The notes: generated from the letters alone by a model not told the origin. 64,000 nucleotides of DNA from Corticibacter populi (GCF_004217315.1 NZ_SGWR01000001.1:806001-870000); one strand, 5' to 3'. Positions 9,384-20,440 are shown, numbered from the stretch's first letter. Numbers and translations: made by a program.

Positions 9384-10487
9384 TCAGAAGCGCCTGCTGA
9401 TGCTGAAACTGCCATACACCGGCCGTTCGCGCTGACCGCTGAACTCCCGGCTGCGCTGGTAGCGCGCAAAAGCGAACTTCCAGTGCCCACGGTTGACGAC
9501 AAAGCCATAGCCGATGTCAGCCACCCATGGCCGCCTGTCGACATGGTGGCTGGAGCGGAAGGTATTGCCATCGAGCGTGATGTCGCGCAGCACCCAGCGC
9601 CCACTCGCCACCACGAAGAAATGGCCATCAACAGTGCCGGCAGAATGCGTGCGCCCGGCCCCTGGCGCGGCACTCTCTCCAGCGGGGCGCAGCGGCGCAC
9701 TACCAAAGTCATCCGGCAGGCGCCAGCCCAGGCGCCATTCCAACCCGGTGTTCGCATGGGTGGAGAGATTGCCCACGGCGGCGCCCCAATGGACGATGAG
9801 GTCCGAGGCCAGGCCGCTGCCATCTTCCTGCGGCGCCAGCAACATGCGCCGTTGCAGGCGTTCGTGGCCGAACTGCAGCACCGGCTCGTTGCGCAGTTGG
9901 TTGCGCCAGCCATAGAAGCGCTTGCTGCCCAGCCAATGGTGGGCCGAATCCTGAACCTGGCGGCCCAGCGCCGCCGGCCCGACCACGCCCAGGCGCGCAT
10001 AGTTGGTGCGCAGTTCATCACCTCGCCGCAGGTTGTAGCTGACGCCGGCTGCCAGGATGGCTGCGTAGGGACGATCGTCCTCGATCAGCGTCGCGGGCAG
10101 CGGATCGTTCGGGGTGAAGATGGCATGGGCGAGACTGAACACCATGTTGCGCTGACCATCGCCGTCCGGCTGCAGCCAGCCCAGGGCGCCGTTGAAGCGG
10201 CGCATGCCGCCGGGCAGGCAAGGATCACGGCGGTAGTCGGTCAGGTCGGGAGTGACCAGGCTCAGCTGCAGGCCGTTGCTGTAACCTTGGTCCTGCGCGC
10301 TGCCGCCGAAAAGGTCGTTGTCCACGCGCAGGTTGATGGCGGAGCCCGGGGCTCCCCACAGTCGAGCGTGGCCGACGCAATCATCGGCACCCCAGGCCGG
10401 GGAGAACAGCGCCAGCAACACCGGCAATGTCCATCCGGCCAATGTCGCGGCCCTGGCCGCATGGCCGGCGATGTGGCGAAACTGCAT
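9384..10487 (-). CDS. LpxR-like lipid A 3'-O-deacylase family outer-membrane protein (DUF2219)
   Basis: Predicted outer-membrane beta-barrel enzyme that removes 3'-linked acyl chains from lipid A, altering the lipopolysaccharide surface. A signal peptide ends near AWGADD at about residue 34. The mature N-terminus has the family signature NLRVDNDLFGG (Asn57-Asp58 equivalent to the LpxR active-site pair) followed by DQGYSNGLQLSLVTPDL. The rest alternates polar and hydrophobic residues and ends in a strand with terminal Phe (SFSISRRF), the usual barrel-insertion signal. An AGGAG ribosome binding site precedes the ATG. Deacylase activity is inferred from the family; many members are uncharacterised. 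Confidence 0.85.
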   Translation of the reverse strand: MQFRHIAGHAARAATLAGWTLPVLLALFSPAWGADDCVGHARLWGAPGSAINLRVDNDLFGGSAQDQGYSNGLQLSLVTPDLTDYRRDPCLPGGMRRFNGALGWLQPDGDGQRNMVFSLAHAIFTPNDPLPATLIEDDRPYAAILAAGVSYNLRRGDELRTNYARLGVVGPAALGRQVQDSAHHWLGSKRFYGWRNQLRNEPVLQFGHERLQRRMLLAPQEDGSGLASDLIVHWGAAVGNLSTHANTGLEWRLGWRLPDDFGSAPLRPAGESAAPGAGRTHSAGTVDGHFFVVASGRWVLRDITLDGNTFRSSHHVDRRPWVADIGYGFVVNRGHWKFAFARYQRSREFSGQRERPVYGSFSISRRF

Positions 10488-10591
10488 TCGAGATCTCCTG
10501 TCATCGCCCCATGGCGCATACGCCTGCGCAGCAGCAGGGGCGCGGCGACCGGGACCGGAGGAACCACCATGGTTGAATGGTCAACACATCA

Positions 10592-11737
10592 TCAGGCCAT
10601 CTGGCTGATGGTCTTGCGAAAGCGCCCCAGCGAAAAAGCGAACAGCGCGCCGCCAATCACCAGCAATGCCAGAAACTGCGGCCACACCACATCCAGCCCG
10701 GCGCCACGGAACAGGATGGCCTGACCGAGGCTCACGAAGTGCGTGGTGGGCGCGGCCAGCATGATGTTCTGCACCAGTTCGGGCATACTCTCGCGCGGCG
10801 TGGTGCCGCCCGAAAGCATCTGCAGCGGCATCATGGTCAGCACCATCAGCATGCCGAACTGCGGCATGTTGCGCGCCACAGTGGCCATGAAGATGCCCAT
10901 CGAGGTGGTGGCAAACAGGCTCAGCGCCGCGCCGGCGAAGAACAGCAGCAGCGAGCCATGCACCGGCACGTCCAGCCAGCCGCGCACCACCAGGTTCAGC
11001 GACAGGAACGCCGCCACCAGCACCACCAGGCCCATGGACCATATCTTGGAGACCATGATCTCGGCGGGCGTGACCGGCATCACCAATAAATGCTCGATGG
11101 TGCCGTGCTCGCGCTCGCGGATCAGCGCCGCACCGGTGAGGATCATCGACAGCATGGTGATCTGGTTGATGATCTGGATCAGCCCGCCGAACCAGGATTT
11201 GTCCAGCGCCGGGTTGAAGCGCGCGCGCAGCGCCAGATCGACCGGCGTGGTGCTGCTGGCACGGTAGCGCTGCGCGAACTCGTTGATCTCGCCCATCGTG
11301 ATCTGCTGCACGTAGCTGCTTCCGGTAAAAGCCTGGCTCATGCGGGTGGCGTCGACGTTGAGCTGGATCTGCGGCGCCCGTCCGGCCAGCACGTCACGCT
11401 GGAAGTTGGGCGGGATGACCATGGCGAAGGTGTAGTTGCCGGCATCCATGCCCGGGTCCACCTGCGGCCAGTCGATGTGCTGCGGCGGACTGAACTGCGG
11501 CGGATAGAAGGCCGAGGCAATGCGCTGCGAGAGCGGCGAATCATCCTCGTCGACGATGGCGATCGGCGCGTTGTGCAGCGTCTCTGGCATGGCGCTGGCG
11601 GCAGTGTAGACCGCGGCGGTGAACACGTAGACGATGAGCACCAGCATCACCGGGTCGCGCCACAGGCTCCACAGCTCCTTGACGCCCAGGCGGTAGATGT
11701 TGGCCCAATGCCGCGCCTTCATGCCAGATGCTGCCAT
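10592..11737 (-). CDS. ABC-2 type export permease (YhhJ-like)
   Basis: Inner-membrane permease, 381 residues, last gene of the four-gene export operon. It shows the ABC-2 layout: an N-terminal helix, a long periplasmic domain (NAPIAIVDEDDSPLSQRIAS onward), then five hydrophobic helices, with EREHGTIEHLLVMPVTPAEI and MLSGGTTPRESMP before and within the membrane block. The start at 11737 has a CAGGAG ribosome binding site that overlaps the end of the upstream gene; only one base separates the two coding regions. It pairs with the fused ATPase-permease upstream, as in the E. coli yhiI-rbbA-yhhJ locus. Confidence 0.9.
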   Translation of the reverse strand: MAASGMKARHWANIYRLGVKELWSLWRDPVMLVLIVYVFTAAVYTAASAMPETLHNAPIAIVDEDDSPLSQRIASAFYPPQFSPPQHIDWPQVDPGMDAGNYTFAMVIPPNFQRDVLAGRAPQIQLNVDATRMSQAFTGSSYVQQITMGEINEFAQRYRASSTTPVDLALRARFNPALDKSWFGGLIQIINQITMLSMILTGAALIREREHGTIEHLLVMPVTPAEIMVSKIWSMGLVVLVAAFLSLNLVVRGWLDVPVHGSLLLFFAGAALSLFATTSMGIFMATVARNMPQFGMLMVLTMMPLQMLSGGTTPRESMPELVQNIMLAAPTTHFVSLGQAILFRGAGLDVVWPQFLALLVIGGALFAFSLGRFRKTISQMA

Positions 11738-11738
11738 C

Positions 11739-14540
11739 CTATCGCTCCTGTTTGCGCAGCAGCAGGATGGCCGCGCCAATGATGACCGGCACCGACACCA
11801 GCATGGGCCAGAATGCGCCGGAGAGGTCGGCAAAACCCAGCGCCTTGTTGAAGACGCCGCGGCTGATGGTGATCATGTGCGTGGCCGGGTAGATTTCGCC
11901 AATGAGGCGCCCGCCGCCCTCAAGCGAGGTGACCGGGTCCGTCAGGCCGGAGAACTGCGTGGCCGGGATCAGCGTACCGATCATCGCAAAGAACATCGCG
12001 GCGATCTGGCTCTTGGTGACGCTCGAAGCCAGCAGGCCCATGCCGGTCGCGGCGAAGCTGAAGATCAGGGCTGCGGCCAGCAGCGCCCAGTAGTTGCCTG
12101 TCACCGGCACGCCGAAGATGGTCACCGCCAACAGGCTCATCAGCAGGAAGTTCAGCATCGCCAGCCCCACATAGGGCAGTTGCTTGCCCAGCAGGAATTC
12201 GCTGCGCGTGACCGGCGTGACATAGAGGTTGAGGATCGAGCCGGTCTCCTTCTCGCGCACCACTGCCAGCGCCGTCAACATGGCCGGCAGCATCAGCAGC
12301 AGCATCGGGATCACTGCCGGCACCATGGCCGGCAGGCTGCGGACATCGGGGTTGTAGCGAAACCGCGTCTCGATGCCGGCCACGCCGGCATAGGTCACCC
12401 CCAACCGTTCGGTGGCCTGCTCGGCCAGCCAGTATTGGTGGATGCCCTGCACGTAGCCCTGCACGGTTTCGCCGCGCATCGGCATGGAGCCATCGATCCA
12501 GGCGCCGATCTGCACGTTCTGGCCGCGCAACACGTCGCGCCCAAAGCCCGGTGGAATCTCGATGGCCAGCGCCAGCTCGCCACTCTTCATGCGGCGGTCG
12601 AGCTCCTCGTAATCGCTGATGGGCGGCTGCTCGATGAAATAACGGGAACCAGCCAGGCTCAGCGCATAGCTCTGGCTGAGCGTGGACTGGTCGCGGTCGA
12701 GCACGCCATAGCGCAGGTCTTCCACATCCATGGTGATGCCGAAGCCCATCACGAACATCAGGATCACCGAGCCCGCCAGCGCCAGCGTGGCGCGCACCGG
12801 ATCGCGCTGCAGTTCCAGCGATTCGCGCCACAGATAGCTCATGAGGCGCTGCAGGCTGAAGCGCGGCTGACGTGCCGGCCCAGCATGCGCCGCCTGTGCG
12901 CTCGCATCGGCCGATACGGCCGCAGCCGGCTCCGCCTCGGGGCTGCCACCACCAGCCTCGACCAGGTAGCCGATGAAGGCTTCCTCCAGCGTCTTCGCGC
13001 CGCGCTTCTTGACCAGCGCGGCCGGCGTGTCGCTGTCGAGCACCTTGCCGGCGTGCATCATCGACATGCGGTCGCAGCGCTCGGCCTCGTTCATGAAGTG
13101 GGTGGAGATGAAGATGGTGACCTTGTCGCGCCGCGACAGCTCGATGAGCAGCCGCCAGAACGCATCGCGCGCCACCGGATCCACGCCAGAGGTTGGCTCG
13201 TCGAGGATCAGCAGCTCGGGCTTGTGCACCATGGCGACGGCCAGCGAGAGGCGCTGGCGCATGCCCAGCGGCATGCTGTCGGGCAGGCTCTCGATGTCGT
13301 CCTGCAGGCCGAAGCGCTCGACCATCTCGGCCACACGCGCGGCAATGTCCTGCTCGGGCACCTGGAAGAGGCGCGCATGCAGCACCAGGTTCTGCCGCAC
13401 CGTCAGCTCACTGTAGAGCGAAAAGGCCTGCGACATGTAACCCACGCGCCGGCGCGTGCCAATGTCCTTCGGATCGACCTCGTTGCCAAACAGCCAGGCC
13501 TTGCCCTCGCTGGCCGGCAGCAGGCCGGTGAGCATCTTCATGGTGGTCGACTTGCCGCAGCCATTGGAGCCGAGGAAGCCGAAGATCTCGCCGCGCCGGA
13601 TGCGGAAACTCACGTGATCGACCGCGACGAAGTCGCCAAAGCGCATGGTCAGGTCCTTGGCTTCGATGGCGATGTCGTCCGGGTCGGTCTGCAGCGGCGG
13701 AATCACCACCGGCGCATAGCCGCGCTTCTTCTCCTCGGGCAGCAGGTGGATGAAGGCCTCCTCCAGATTGCCCGCGCCGGTGCGCGAAAGCAGTTCGGCC
13801 GGCGTGCCGGTGGCCAGCACCTGGCCGTCGTCCATCGCCACCAGCCAATCGAAGCGCTGCGCCTCGTCCATGTAGGCAGTCGCCACCAGCACGCTCATGC
13901 CGGGGCGCTGGCCGCGGATGCGCGCGATCAAGTCCCAGAACTGCGCCCGCGCGAGGGGATCGACGCCGGTGGTCGGCTCGTCGAGGATGAGCAGGTCCGG
14001 GTCGTGGATCAGCGCGCAGCAGAGGCCTAGCTTTTGCTTCATGCCGCCCGAGAGTTTGCCGGCCGGGCGAGCGAGGAATGTCGAAAGGCCGGTGGCTTCG
14101 GTGAGCTCGTCGATGCGGCGGCGGCGCTCGGCCGAGTCGTGGCCGAACAGGCGGGCAAAGAATTGCAGGTTCTCCTCCACCGACAGCGTCGGGTAGAGGT
14201 TCTTGCCCAGACCCTGCGGCATGTAGGCGATGCGCGGGCACACGGCATTTCGGTGCGCGCGGCTGGCCATGTCGCCGCCCAGCACCTCCACGCGCCCCTC
14301 TTGAACGGCGCGCGCGCCGGCGATCAGCGACAGCAGGCTGGACTTGCCCACCCCGTCCGGGCCGATCAGACCGACCATGCAGCCGGCCGGAATGTCCAGC
14401 GTGATGCCGGCGAGCGCCCGCACCTTCTTGTAGTGCAGCGCGACGCCATTCAGCCGCACCACCGGCGAAGCACTCCTGCCTTCAGGAGGTGCTCCTTCGG
14501 GAGCCGCTGCGCGTTCGGGCTGCGCCTGCGGCTGGCTCAT
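11739..14540 (-). CDS. fused double-ATPase/permease ABC exporter (RbbA/YhiH-like)
   Basis: A 933-residue protein with two ABC ATPase domains followed by an ABC-2 permease domain. The first ATPase has Walker [10 protein letters not shown] and signature [11 protein letters not shown]; the second has GSNGCGKST and the degenerate signature [10 protein letters not shown], also seen in this family. A Pro/Ala-rich linker leads to the membrane domain, which again has the [20 protein letters not shown] segment. The start at 14540 overlaps the stop of the membrane-fusion gene as ATGA, implying translational coupling. With YhhJ-like permease, HlyD-like adaptor and NodT-like channel it forms a complete tripartite exporter; the substrate is unknown. 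Confidence 0.93.
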   Translation of the reverse strand: MSQPQAQPERAAAPEGAPPEGRSASPVVRLNGVALHYKKVRALAGITLDIPAGCMVGLIGPDGVGKSSLLSLIAGARAVQEGRVEVLGGDMASRAHRNAVCPRIAYMPQGLGKNLYPTLSVEENLQFFARLFGHDSAERRRRIDELTEATGLSTFLARPAGKLSGGMKQKLGLCCALIHDPDLLILDEPTTGVDPLARAQFWDLIARIRGQRPGMSVLVATAYMDEAQRFDWLVAMDDGQVLATGTPAELLSRTGAGNLEEAFIHLLPEEKKRGYAPVVIPPLQTDPDDIAIEAKDLTMRFGDFVAVDHVSFRIRRGEIFGFLGSNGCGKSTTMKMLTGLLPASEGKAWLFGNEVDPKDIGTRRRVGYMSQAFSLYSELTVRQNLVLHARLFQVPEQDIAARVAEMVERFGLQDDIESLPDSMPLGMRQRLSLAVAMVHKPELLILDEPTSGVDPVARDAFWRLLIELSRRDKVTIFISTHFMNEAERCDRMSMMHAGKVLDSDTPAALVKKRGAKTLEEAFIGYLVEAGGGSPEAEPAAAVSADASAQAAHAGPARQPRFSLQRLMSYLWRESLELQRDPVRATLALAGSVILMFVMGFGITMDVEDLRYGVLDRDQSTLSQSYALSLAGSRYFIEQPPISDYEELDRRMKSGELALAIEIPPGFGRDVLRGQNVQIGAWIDGSMPMRGETVQGYVQGIHQYWLAEQATERLGVTYAGVAGIETRFRYNPDVRSLPAMVPAVIPMLLLMLPAMLTALAVVREKETGSILNLYVTPVTRSEFLLGKQLPYVGLAMLNFLLMSLLAVTIFGVPVTGNYWALLAAALIFSFAATGMGLLASSVTKSQIAAMFFAMIGTLIPATQFSGLTDPVTSLEGGGRLIGEIYPATHMITISRGVFNKALGFADLSGAFWPMLVSVPVIIGAAILLLRKQER

Positions 14541-15610
14541 TGCGCCGCTTTCAGGGCCAGGTGGGCCGGCCATTCACGCTGCGGATCCAACCGCACCCAG
14601 GCCTCGCCGGGCAGGCCGGTCTTGACGTATTCGAGATGCTGACGCAGCAGCTCGCGGTCGATCTGCGCGCGCACGCGGAACATCAGCTTCTGGCGCTCAC
14701 TGGCGGTTTCCACCGTCTTGGGCGTGAACTGCGCGTTGCTGGCCACGAACGAAACCTTGGCCGGAATCACGAAATCGGGCGCCGCATCGAGCACGATACG
14801 CACCTCGGTGCCCAACGCCACGCGACCGGCCGTGTCGGTGGGCAGAAAGAAGGTCATGTAGACATCGGAGAGGTCGATCAGGTTGAGCACCTTGCCGCCC
14901 GCGCCCAGCACCTCGCCGGGCTGCGCCACGCGGTACTGCACGCGGCCGTCGCGCGGCGCCTTGAGCTGGCTGTCGTCGATCTCGGCCTGGATGCGCTCGA
15001 GCGTGGCGTCCACCGCCTCGACCTGCGACTGCGCGCTGGTGACCTGCGAACGCGCCGCAGCGATGGCCGCATCGGCCGAGGTCACCTGAGCCCTGGCGGC
15101 GGCAATCGCCGCCTCGGCGCTGCGCGTGCGGGCGCGGTCGTCATCGAGCGTCTGGGCCGAGGCCGCGCCTTCCTTCGCCAGGGTTTCCGAGCGCGTCAGG
15201 CGCCGCCTGGCGGCATCGAGCTCGGCCTCCGCCTGGCGCACCTGCGCCTGCAGCGCGGCCTTGTCGCTCTGACGCATGGCCACCTGCGCCTCGGCGCTGG
15301 CGACCGCATCCACCGCCTGCTGGCGCTGGGCGCGCGCCTCGCGCAGCTGGGCATCCAGCGTCTGCACCTGCATGGTGGCGAGCACCTGGCCAGCAGTCAC
15401 GAACGCGCCTTCGTCCACCAGGATGTCATCGACACGGCCGGCCAGCTTGGTGGCCACATCGACCTCGGTGGCTTCGATGCGGCCATTGCTGCCGACGAAG
15501 GCGCCATCGTCCTCGCTGGCCTTGTACTGCTGCCAAGCGTACCAGCCGCCGACGGCCAGCACCGCGACGATGGCCACGGGAATCCATTTGTTCTTGAGAG
15601 GGCTTGCCAT
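14537..15610 (-). CDS. HlyD-family membrane fusion protein (YhiI-like)
   Basis: Periplasmic adaptor joining the inner-membrane exporter to the outer-membrane channel. It has one N-terminal membrane anchor ([18 protein letters not shown]), a lipoyl-like half ([20 protein letters not shown]), a long alanine- and glutamine-rich coiled coil of roughly 110 residues, and the returning half with [21 protein letters not shown] start it at the ATG at 15610, which follows a GGAG ribosome binding site at eight bases; a GTG at 15619 overlapping the upstream stop is the alternative. It sits between the channel gene and the fused ATPase in one operon. Confidence 0.92.
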   Translation of the reverse strand: MASPLKNKWIPVAIVAVLAVGGWYAWQQYKASEDDGAFVGSNGRIEATEVDVATKLAGRVDDILVDEGAFVTAGQVLATMQVQTLDAQLREARAQRQQAVDAVASAEAQVAMRQSDKAALQAQVRQAEAELDAARRRLTRSETLAKEGAASAQTLDDDRARTRSAEAAIAAARAQVTSADAAIAAARSQVTSAQSQVEAVDATLERIQAEIDDSQLKAPRDGRVQYRVAQPGEVLGAGGKVLNLIDLSDVYMTFFLPTDTAGRVALGTEVRIVLDAAPDFVIPAKVSFVASNAQFTPKTVETASERQKLMFRVRAQIDRELLRQHLEYVKTGLPGEAWVRLDPQREWPAHLALKAAQ

Positions 15611-15615
15611 GGGGT

Positions 15616-17154
15616 TCACTCCACTGAGGAAGACGGTGTTGCAGGTTGGGCGGCGTCAGGGATGCGCGGCGCGGGCAGCAGCGGCGCTCCGGCCAGCTGG
15701 CTCGAGCCACCGCCAAGCGCGGCATACAGGGCCACGCGGCTGGCCAGCAACGCGTGGCGCGTCTGCACCACTTGCTGCTCGGCGGAAATCAGGTTGCGCT
15801 CGGCATCGAGCACTTCGAGAAAGCTGGAGGCGCCGTTGTCGTAGCTCAGGCGCGACAGACGCGCGCGTTCCTGCTGCGCCACCAGCGCGCGCTGCTGTAC
15901 CTGCACCTGCTGCTGCAGCCAATGCTGGGCCGACAAGGCATCCGCCACGTCACGGAAAGCGTTCTGGACGGTCTGTTCGTACTGCACCACCGCCAGATTC
16001 CGGCGCACCTCGGCCAGGTCGAGGTTGGCGCGGTTGCGGCCGGCGTCGAAGATCGGCAGCGACAGGCTGGGCGCAAAGCTCCAGGCACGGCTGGCGCCCC
16101 GGAACAGGTCGTCCAGCTCGCTGCTGGCGACACCGCCAAAGGCCGTAAGGGTTATGCGCGGGAAGAAGGCCGCGCGCGCCGCGCCGATGTTGGCATTGGC
16201 CGCGCGCAACTGGTGCTCGGCGGCGATGATGTCCGGGCGGCTTTGCAGCAGTTGCGACGGCAGGCCCGGCGCCAGCGGCTGCAGCACCTGGCTGTCCGGC
16301 CCATTGCCACTGCCGTGCACCGACGCAACCGGGTTCGCCGGCACCACTGCGCCACCCAGCAGGATGTCCAACGCATGCAACTGCACCTCGCGCTGCTGCT
16401 GCAACTGCACCACCAGCGACTCGGCCTGCGCCAGCAACGTCTGCACCTGGGTCAGCTCCAGCCGCGCGGCCGCACCCACCTCGAAGCGGCGGGTGAAGAT
16501 GCGCAGCGACTCACGCTGGCTGGTTTCACTCTGCTGCGCCAGGCGCAGGCGCTCGTCGATTTCCCGCAGGCTCAGCCAGGCATTGGCGACCTGCGCCACC
16601 AGGCTCATCGTGGTGGCCCGCCGCGCCGCATCGGTGGCCAAGAAGCTCTGCAGCGCCGCTTCGTTGAGGCTGGCGATGCGGCCCCAGAAGTCGATTTCCC
16701 AACTGCTGATGCCCAGCCCGGCCTGGAGCTGGTTGGCGGTGTAGGCCTGCCCCGTGAGGCTCAGCTCGGCCGGCGTCCGTCCTCGCGTGGCATCAGCCCC
16801 CAGCCCGACGGTGGGCGCCAGCGCGCTGCGTTGCACCCCGTAAGCGGCCTGCGCTTCTTGCACGCGCAGCACGGCGGTGCGCAGGTCGTGGTTGTTCTCC
16901 AGTGCCGTGGCAATGAGCGCCTGCAGTTGCTCATCATGAAAATACTGCTGCCAGGGCAGATCGGCGGCCAACAGGTCCGCGGCAGCATCCGCCGCCCCCG
17001 CGGCATGGCCATACCGCTCGGGCAGGCCTGGCGCAGGTGCGTCGTAGGCAGGGGCCATCGAGCCACAACCGGCCAGTGTGGCCAATGCCACCATCGCAGC
17101 CACTGCCGCAATGTTTCGCCAGCAGGAGGGAAAAGGTGGGACAGCAGTGCGCAT
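15616..17154 (-). CDS. outer-membrane efflux lipoprotein, NodT family
   Basis: TolC-like outer-membrane channel, 512 residues, first gene of the export operon. The signal ends in the lipobox LAGC with Cys30 as the lipidated residue. Two repeated outer membrane efflux domains follow, recognisable by [17 protein letters not shown] in the first and [20 protein letters not shown] in the second, with [19 protein letters not shown] between them. It supplies the exit duct for the HlyD-like adaptor and ABC permeases encoded immediately downstream. Expression is probably controlled by the divergent TetR gene through the 17196-17254 inverted repeat. Confidence 0.93.
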   Translation of the reverse strand: MRTAVPPFPSCWRNIAAVAAMVALATLAGCGSMAPAYDAPAPGLPERYGHAAGAADAAADLLAADLPWQQYFHDEQLQALIATALENNHDLRTAVLRVQEAQAAYGVQRSALAPTVGLGADATRGRTPAELSLTGQAYTANQLQAGLGISSWEIDFWGRIASLNEAALQSFLATDAARRATTMSLVAQVANAWLSLREIDERLRLAQQSETSQRESLRIFTRRFEVGAAARLELTQVQTLLAQAESLVVQLQQQREVQLHALDILLGGAVVPANPVASVHGSGNGPDSQVLQPLAPGLPSQLLQSRPDIIAAEHQLRAANANIGAARAAFFPRITLTAFGGVASSELDDLFRGASRAWSFAPSLSLPIFDAGRNRANLDLAEVRRNLAVVQYEQTVQNAFRDVADALSAQHWLQQQVQVQQRALVAQQERARLSRLSYDNGASSFLEVLDAERNLISAEQQVVQTRHALLASRVALYAALGGGSSQLAGAPLLPAPRIPDAAQPATPSSSVE

Positions 17155-17195
17155 CGAAGACCTGCAAATGGCAAACGGAGAAATGTCAAACAGAG

Positions 17196-17254
17196 ATTAA
17201 CGACCCGAAGGTCGATAGCGGATTCAGAGTATAGCCGACCCCCAAGTCGTTAAT
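17196..17254. promoter_or_regulatory. candidate TetR operator region
   Basis: Arms ATTAACGAC (17196-17204) and GTCGTTAAT (17246-17254) are perfect inverted repeats of 9 bases, with an additional small palindrome CGACC-CGAA-GGTCG in the left arm. They lie in the 152-base space between the efflux operon and the divergent TetR gene, where such regulators normally bind. The wide spacing would suit two dimers or looping. Confidence 0.5.
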
Positions 17255-17306
17255 TGCGGCCATCGGCGATAATCTGCCGTGGCCCGCATTCCCGGCCGCC
17301 AACATC

Positions 17307-18026
17307 ATGCCCACCTCACCTGCCCTCGCCTCTGCCATCGCGTCCCCCAGCAAACGGCGCCGCCTCAAACCCGAGGCACGCATCGAGGAAATCCTCGATG
17401 CGGCATTGATCGAATTCTCCGAACACGGCTATGCCGGCACGCGCATGGACGACATTGCGCAGCGCGCCGGCCTCTCCAAGGGCGGCCTGTACGCCCACTT
17501 TGCCAGCAAGGAGCAATTGCTCGAAGCCCTGCTGACCAGGCAGCTGCAGCCCCGCCTGATTGCCGAATCCTTTCTGATGGCCGAGCAGGACAACGTCGCC
17601 GACATGATCGAGCGTTTCCTCGATGAGCTTTATGAGCAGCTTCTCACGCCCGCCTCGCTGGCCATCGTGCGCCTGCTGATCACGGAAGGCTTCCGTCTGC
17701 CCGAGCTGACACGGGCCTGGCTGTTGCAACACCGCCAGACCTTCATCGATGCGCAGCGCGCGGTTTTCGAGCAATGCATTGCGCGCGGACGCCTGCAGCG
17801 CAGTGCATTGACCGAACATCCGGAACTGCTCAATGCACCGCCGATCATGGCGTTGACTGCCTCCATTGCCTTGGGCAACCAGGCCCCTTCGAACATGCTG
17901 GCCGAAGCACGGCAAGCCCACCGCCGCATGCTGACGGACATGCTGCGCCCGCCGGCGCCGGCCGATGGCTCCACCAGCGGTCAGCCTGGCGCTGGGGCAT
18001 CCCGTCCGCGGCGCGCCGGCGCATGA
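17307..18026 (+). CDS. TetR-family transcriptional regulator
   Basis: Likely local repressor of the efflux operon on the other strand. The helix-turn-helix is canonical: ARIEEILDAALIEFSEHGYA then GTRMDDIAQRAGLSKGGLYA and HFASKEQLLEALL, residues about 22-70. The C-terminal domain, about 150 residues, has the AcrR-like pattern SLAIVRLLITEGFRLPELTR. At 239 residues it is slightly longer than the usual 200-220, with an Ala/Pro/Ser-rich tail. The inducer is unknown but is probably an exporter substrate. Confidence 0.9.
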   Translation: MPTSPALASAIASPSKRRRLKPEARIEEILDAALIEFSEHGYAGTRMDDIAQRAGLSKGGLYAHFASKEQLLEALLTRQLQPRLIAESFLMAEQDNVADMIERFLDELYEQLLTPASLAIVRLLITEGFRLPELTRAWLLQHRQTFIDAQRAVFEQCIARGRLQRSALTEHPELLNAPPIMALTASIALGNQAPSNMLAEARQAHRRMLTDMLRPPAPADGSTSGQPGAGASRPRRAGA

Positions 18027-18059
18027 CAGGCCGCCCCACGCATTGAACACCTCCCGCTT

Positions 18060-19187
18060 TTGAATACTCCCGAGACGGCCAAGGCACACGCAGTCCGGCC
18101 ACTCTGGCGCGGCGCTGGCATGCTGCTCGCCGCTGGCGGCATGCTGGCCGTGCTGGCATGGGGTGCGCTGGCGCTGTGGTTCCAGCTGCCGCTGCCGCCA
18201 TGGGGACGCGTTCTGGTCATGCTGGCCTGGCTTGCACTCGGCCTGCGGACCTTGGGCCTGATCATCATGCGCTGGTGCCGGCAATTGCGCACGCACCGGA
18301 ATGATCACAATCGGCCAGTACCAATACCTGCGGTTTGGCGCAGCCTCTGCGCATGGGGCACCGCCTGGCTGCTGCTATTGCTGTGGTGGGCCAGCCTCGC
18401 TCCCTCCCACCAGCGCGACTGGGCCGATGACGTGGCGCGCCTGCTCAGCGCCGAGCGCCATGGCAGCCAGGTAACGCTGCACAACGTGCGCAACTTCCAA
18501 TGGCGCAGCGAAACCGACTACGACGTGCGCTGGGAAATCCGCCAGTACGATCTGGACACGCTGGTCAGCGCGGATCTCATCCTCTCGTACTGGATGGGCC
18601 CGCACATCGCCCATACCCTGGTCTCGTTCGGCTTTGCCGATGGCCGCCAGCTGGTGTTCTCGGCCGAGATCCGCAAGGAGCGCGGGGAGGCGTTCTCCTC
18701 GATTGGCGGGTTCTTCAAGGAGTTCGAGCTGGTGCTGATCGCCGCCGACGAGAACGACATCGTGCGCACCCGCACCAATGCCCGCGGAGAGGACGTCTAC
18801 CTCTACCGCCTCAATATGCCCAAGACGCAGTTGCGGCCCTGGTTCGAGCGCTTCCTGGACACCGCGGCCGACATCGAGGCCAGGCCGCACTTCTACCATT
18901 CGCTGACCAGCAACTGCACCACCATCGTGTTCGGGCTGGCCCGCCAGCTCGATCCGGGCTTGCCGCTCGACTGGCGCCTGCTGCTCTCGGGTCACCTGGC
19001 ACGTTACGCCTATGACCTGGGCGCCCTCGCCCCGGGTTACCGCTTCGAGGCGTTGCAACGCGCCGGCCGCGTCACCGAGCGCGCGCTCGCCACCGACGAC
19101 CCCGCATCCCCGCTGGCGGACATGCCATTCTCCGCCGCCATCCGCCAGGGCGTGCCGGGCATTGTCCGGCCAGATCCAATGCCATGA
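18060..19187 (+). CDS. membrane-anchored DUF4105 protein
   Basis: Contains two or three N-terminal membrane segments (residues about 20-65 and 95-112) followed by a DUF4105 domain whose diagnostic cluster HFYHSLTSNCTTIVFGLARQ is present near residue 278-297. The domain has conserved Cys and His residues and is suspected to be protease-like, but its activity is not established. The assigned start is a TTG at 18060 without a good ribosome binding site; an ATG at 18120 would remove 20 residues and also retain the first membrane helix. Its stop overlaps the gltS start as ATGA, so the two genes are coupled. Confidence 0.8.
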   Translation: MNTPETAKAHAVRPLWRGAGMLLAAGGMLAVLAWGALALWFQLPLPPWGRVLVMLAWLALGLRTLGLIIMRWCRQLRTHRNDHNRPVPIPAVWRSLCAWGTAWLLLLLWWASLAPSHQRDWADDVARLLSAERHGSQVTLHNVRNFQWRSETDYDVRWEIRQYDLDTLVSADLILSYWMGPHIAHTLVSFGFADGRQLVFSAEIRKERGEAFSSIGGFFKEFELVLIAADENDIVRTRTNARGEDVYLYRLNMPKTQLRPWFERFLDTAADIEARPHFYHSLTSNCTTIVFGLARQLDPGLPLDWRLLLSGHLARYAYDLGALAPGYRFEALQRAGRVTERALATDDPASPLADMPFSAAIRQGVPGIVRPDPMP

Positions 19188-20440
19188 ATCCCCCGACCAT
19201 GCTGCCGCGCCTGCCCGAGACCTTGACCATCGATCCATTCAACAGCGCAACGCTGGCCATCCTGCTGCTCTTCGTCGGCAAGGCACTGACACAGCGTGTG
19301 GCCTGGCTGCGCCGCCACAGCATTCCCGACCCGGTGGCTGGCGGCGTGATGTGCGCGGCCGTGGTCTGCGTGCTGTTCTATGCCGCAGGCACGCGCGTGC
19401 AGTTCTCGCTCGATTCCCGCGAGCTGATGCTGCTGTATTTCTTCGCCGCTATCGGCCTGGGCACCGACGTGCGCACGCTGCGCGAAGGCGGCCGGCCGCT
19501 GGCCATCCTGCTGGCGCTGGCCATTGTTTTCATCGTGCTGCAGAACCTCGCCGGCATGATGCTGGCCGGCAGCTTCGGCATGGATGCCCGCGCTGGGCTG
19601 ATGGTCGGCTCCATTTCCCTGACCGGCGGCGCCGGCACCACGCTGGCATGGAGCCCGTATTTCACGGATGTGCTGGGCATCGCCAACGCACAGGAAGTGG
19701 GCCTGTCGGCCAACATGATCGGCACCATTGCCGCCTGCTGCATCGGTGGTCCGATCGCCAGCTACCTGATGAAGCGCCACCATATCCAGCCGTCCAGCGT
19801 GACCGAGCTGGAAGTGGGCGCCATGCACAAGGAGGAGTCGATCATCCGCATCGACTACTACGGCGTGCTGCTGGCGGTGTTCTGGCTCAACCTCTGCATT
19901 CTGCTGGGCCAGAGCATCAGCGGCGCCATCCGCCTGACGGGGCTGAATCTGCCGGACTTCGTCGGCTGCCTGATGGCGGGCATCCTCATCCGCAGCCTGG
20001 GCGACGTGATCTCGCCCATCCACAAGCGCATCTGGCAAAGCCGCATCTGGCATTGGCCCAGCATGCAGCCGGGCGTGGCGCTGATCTCCGACATCTGCCT
20101 GGGTCTCTTCCTGACCATGGCGCTGATGGGGCTGCAGCTTTGGACCCTGCAAGGCATGCTGGGCTTCATCGGCCTGGCGTTGCTGCTGCAGACGCTGCTG
20201 ACCGTGGCCTTCACCGTGCTGCTGGTGTTTCCGCTGATGGGGCGCGACTATGAGGCCACCGTCATCAGCGCCGGCTTCGGCGGCATCACGCTCGGCTCCA
20301 CCGCCACGGCGATCGCCAACATGAGCGCGGTCACCCGCAGCTATGGCGCCGCGCCGCACGCCTTCCTGGTGGTGCCGCTGGTGTGTGGCTTCTTCATCGA
20401 CCTGGTCAATGCCCTCATCGTCGGTGTGCTGGCACGCTGA
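19184..20440 (+). CDS. gltS: sodium/glutamate symporter
   Basis: Inner-membrane Na+-coupled glutamate transporter, 418 residues (E. coli GltS has 401), with about ten hydrophobic helices arranged as two inverted halves. Recognisable family segments include FFAAIGLGTDVRTLREGGRP, SISLTGGAGTTLAWSPYF in the first half and VISAGFGGITLGSTATAIAN in the second, the paired re-entrant glycine-rich loops. The start overlaps the DUF4105 stop. A region with short inverted repeats follows before the next gene. Confidence 0.93.
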   Translation: MNPPTMLPRLPETLTIDPFNSATLAILLLFVGKALTQRVAWLRRHSIPDPVAGGVMCAAVVCVLFYAAGTRVQFSLDSRELMLLYFFAAIGLGTDVRTLREGGRPLAILLALAIVFIVLQNLAGMMLAGSFGMDARAGLMVGSISLTGGAGTTLAWSPYFTDVLGIANAQEVGLSANMIGTIAACCIGGPIASYLMKRHHIQPSSVTELEVGAMHKEESIIRIDYYGVLLAVFWLNLCILLGQSISGAIRLTGLNLPDFVGCLMAGILIRSLGDVISPIHKRIWQSRIWHWPSMQPGVALISDICLGLFLTMALMGLQLWTLQGMLGFIGLALLLQTLLTVAFTVLLVFPLMGRDYEATVISAGFGGITLGSTATAIANMSAVTRSYGAAPHAFLVVPLVCGFFIDLVNALIVGVLAR

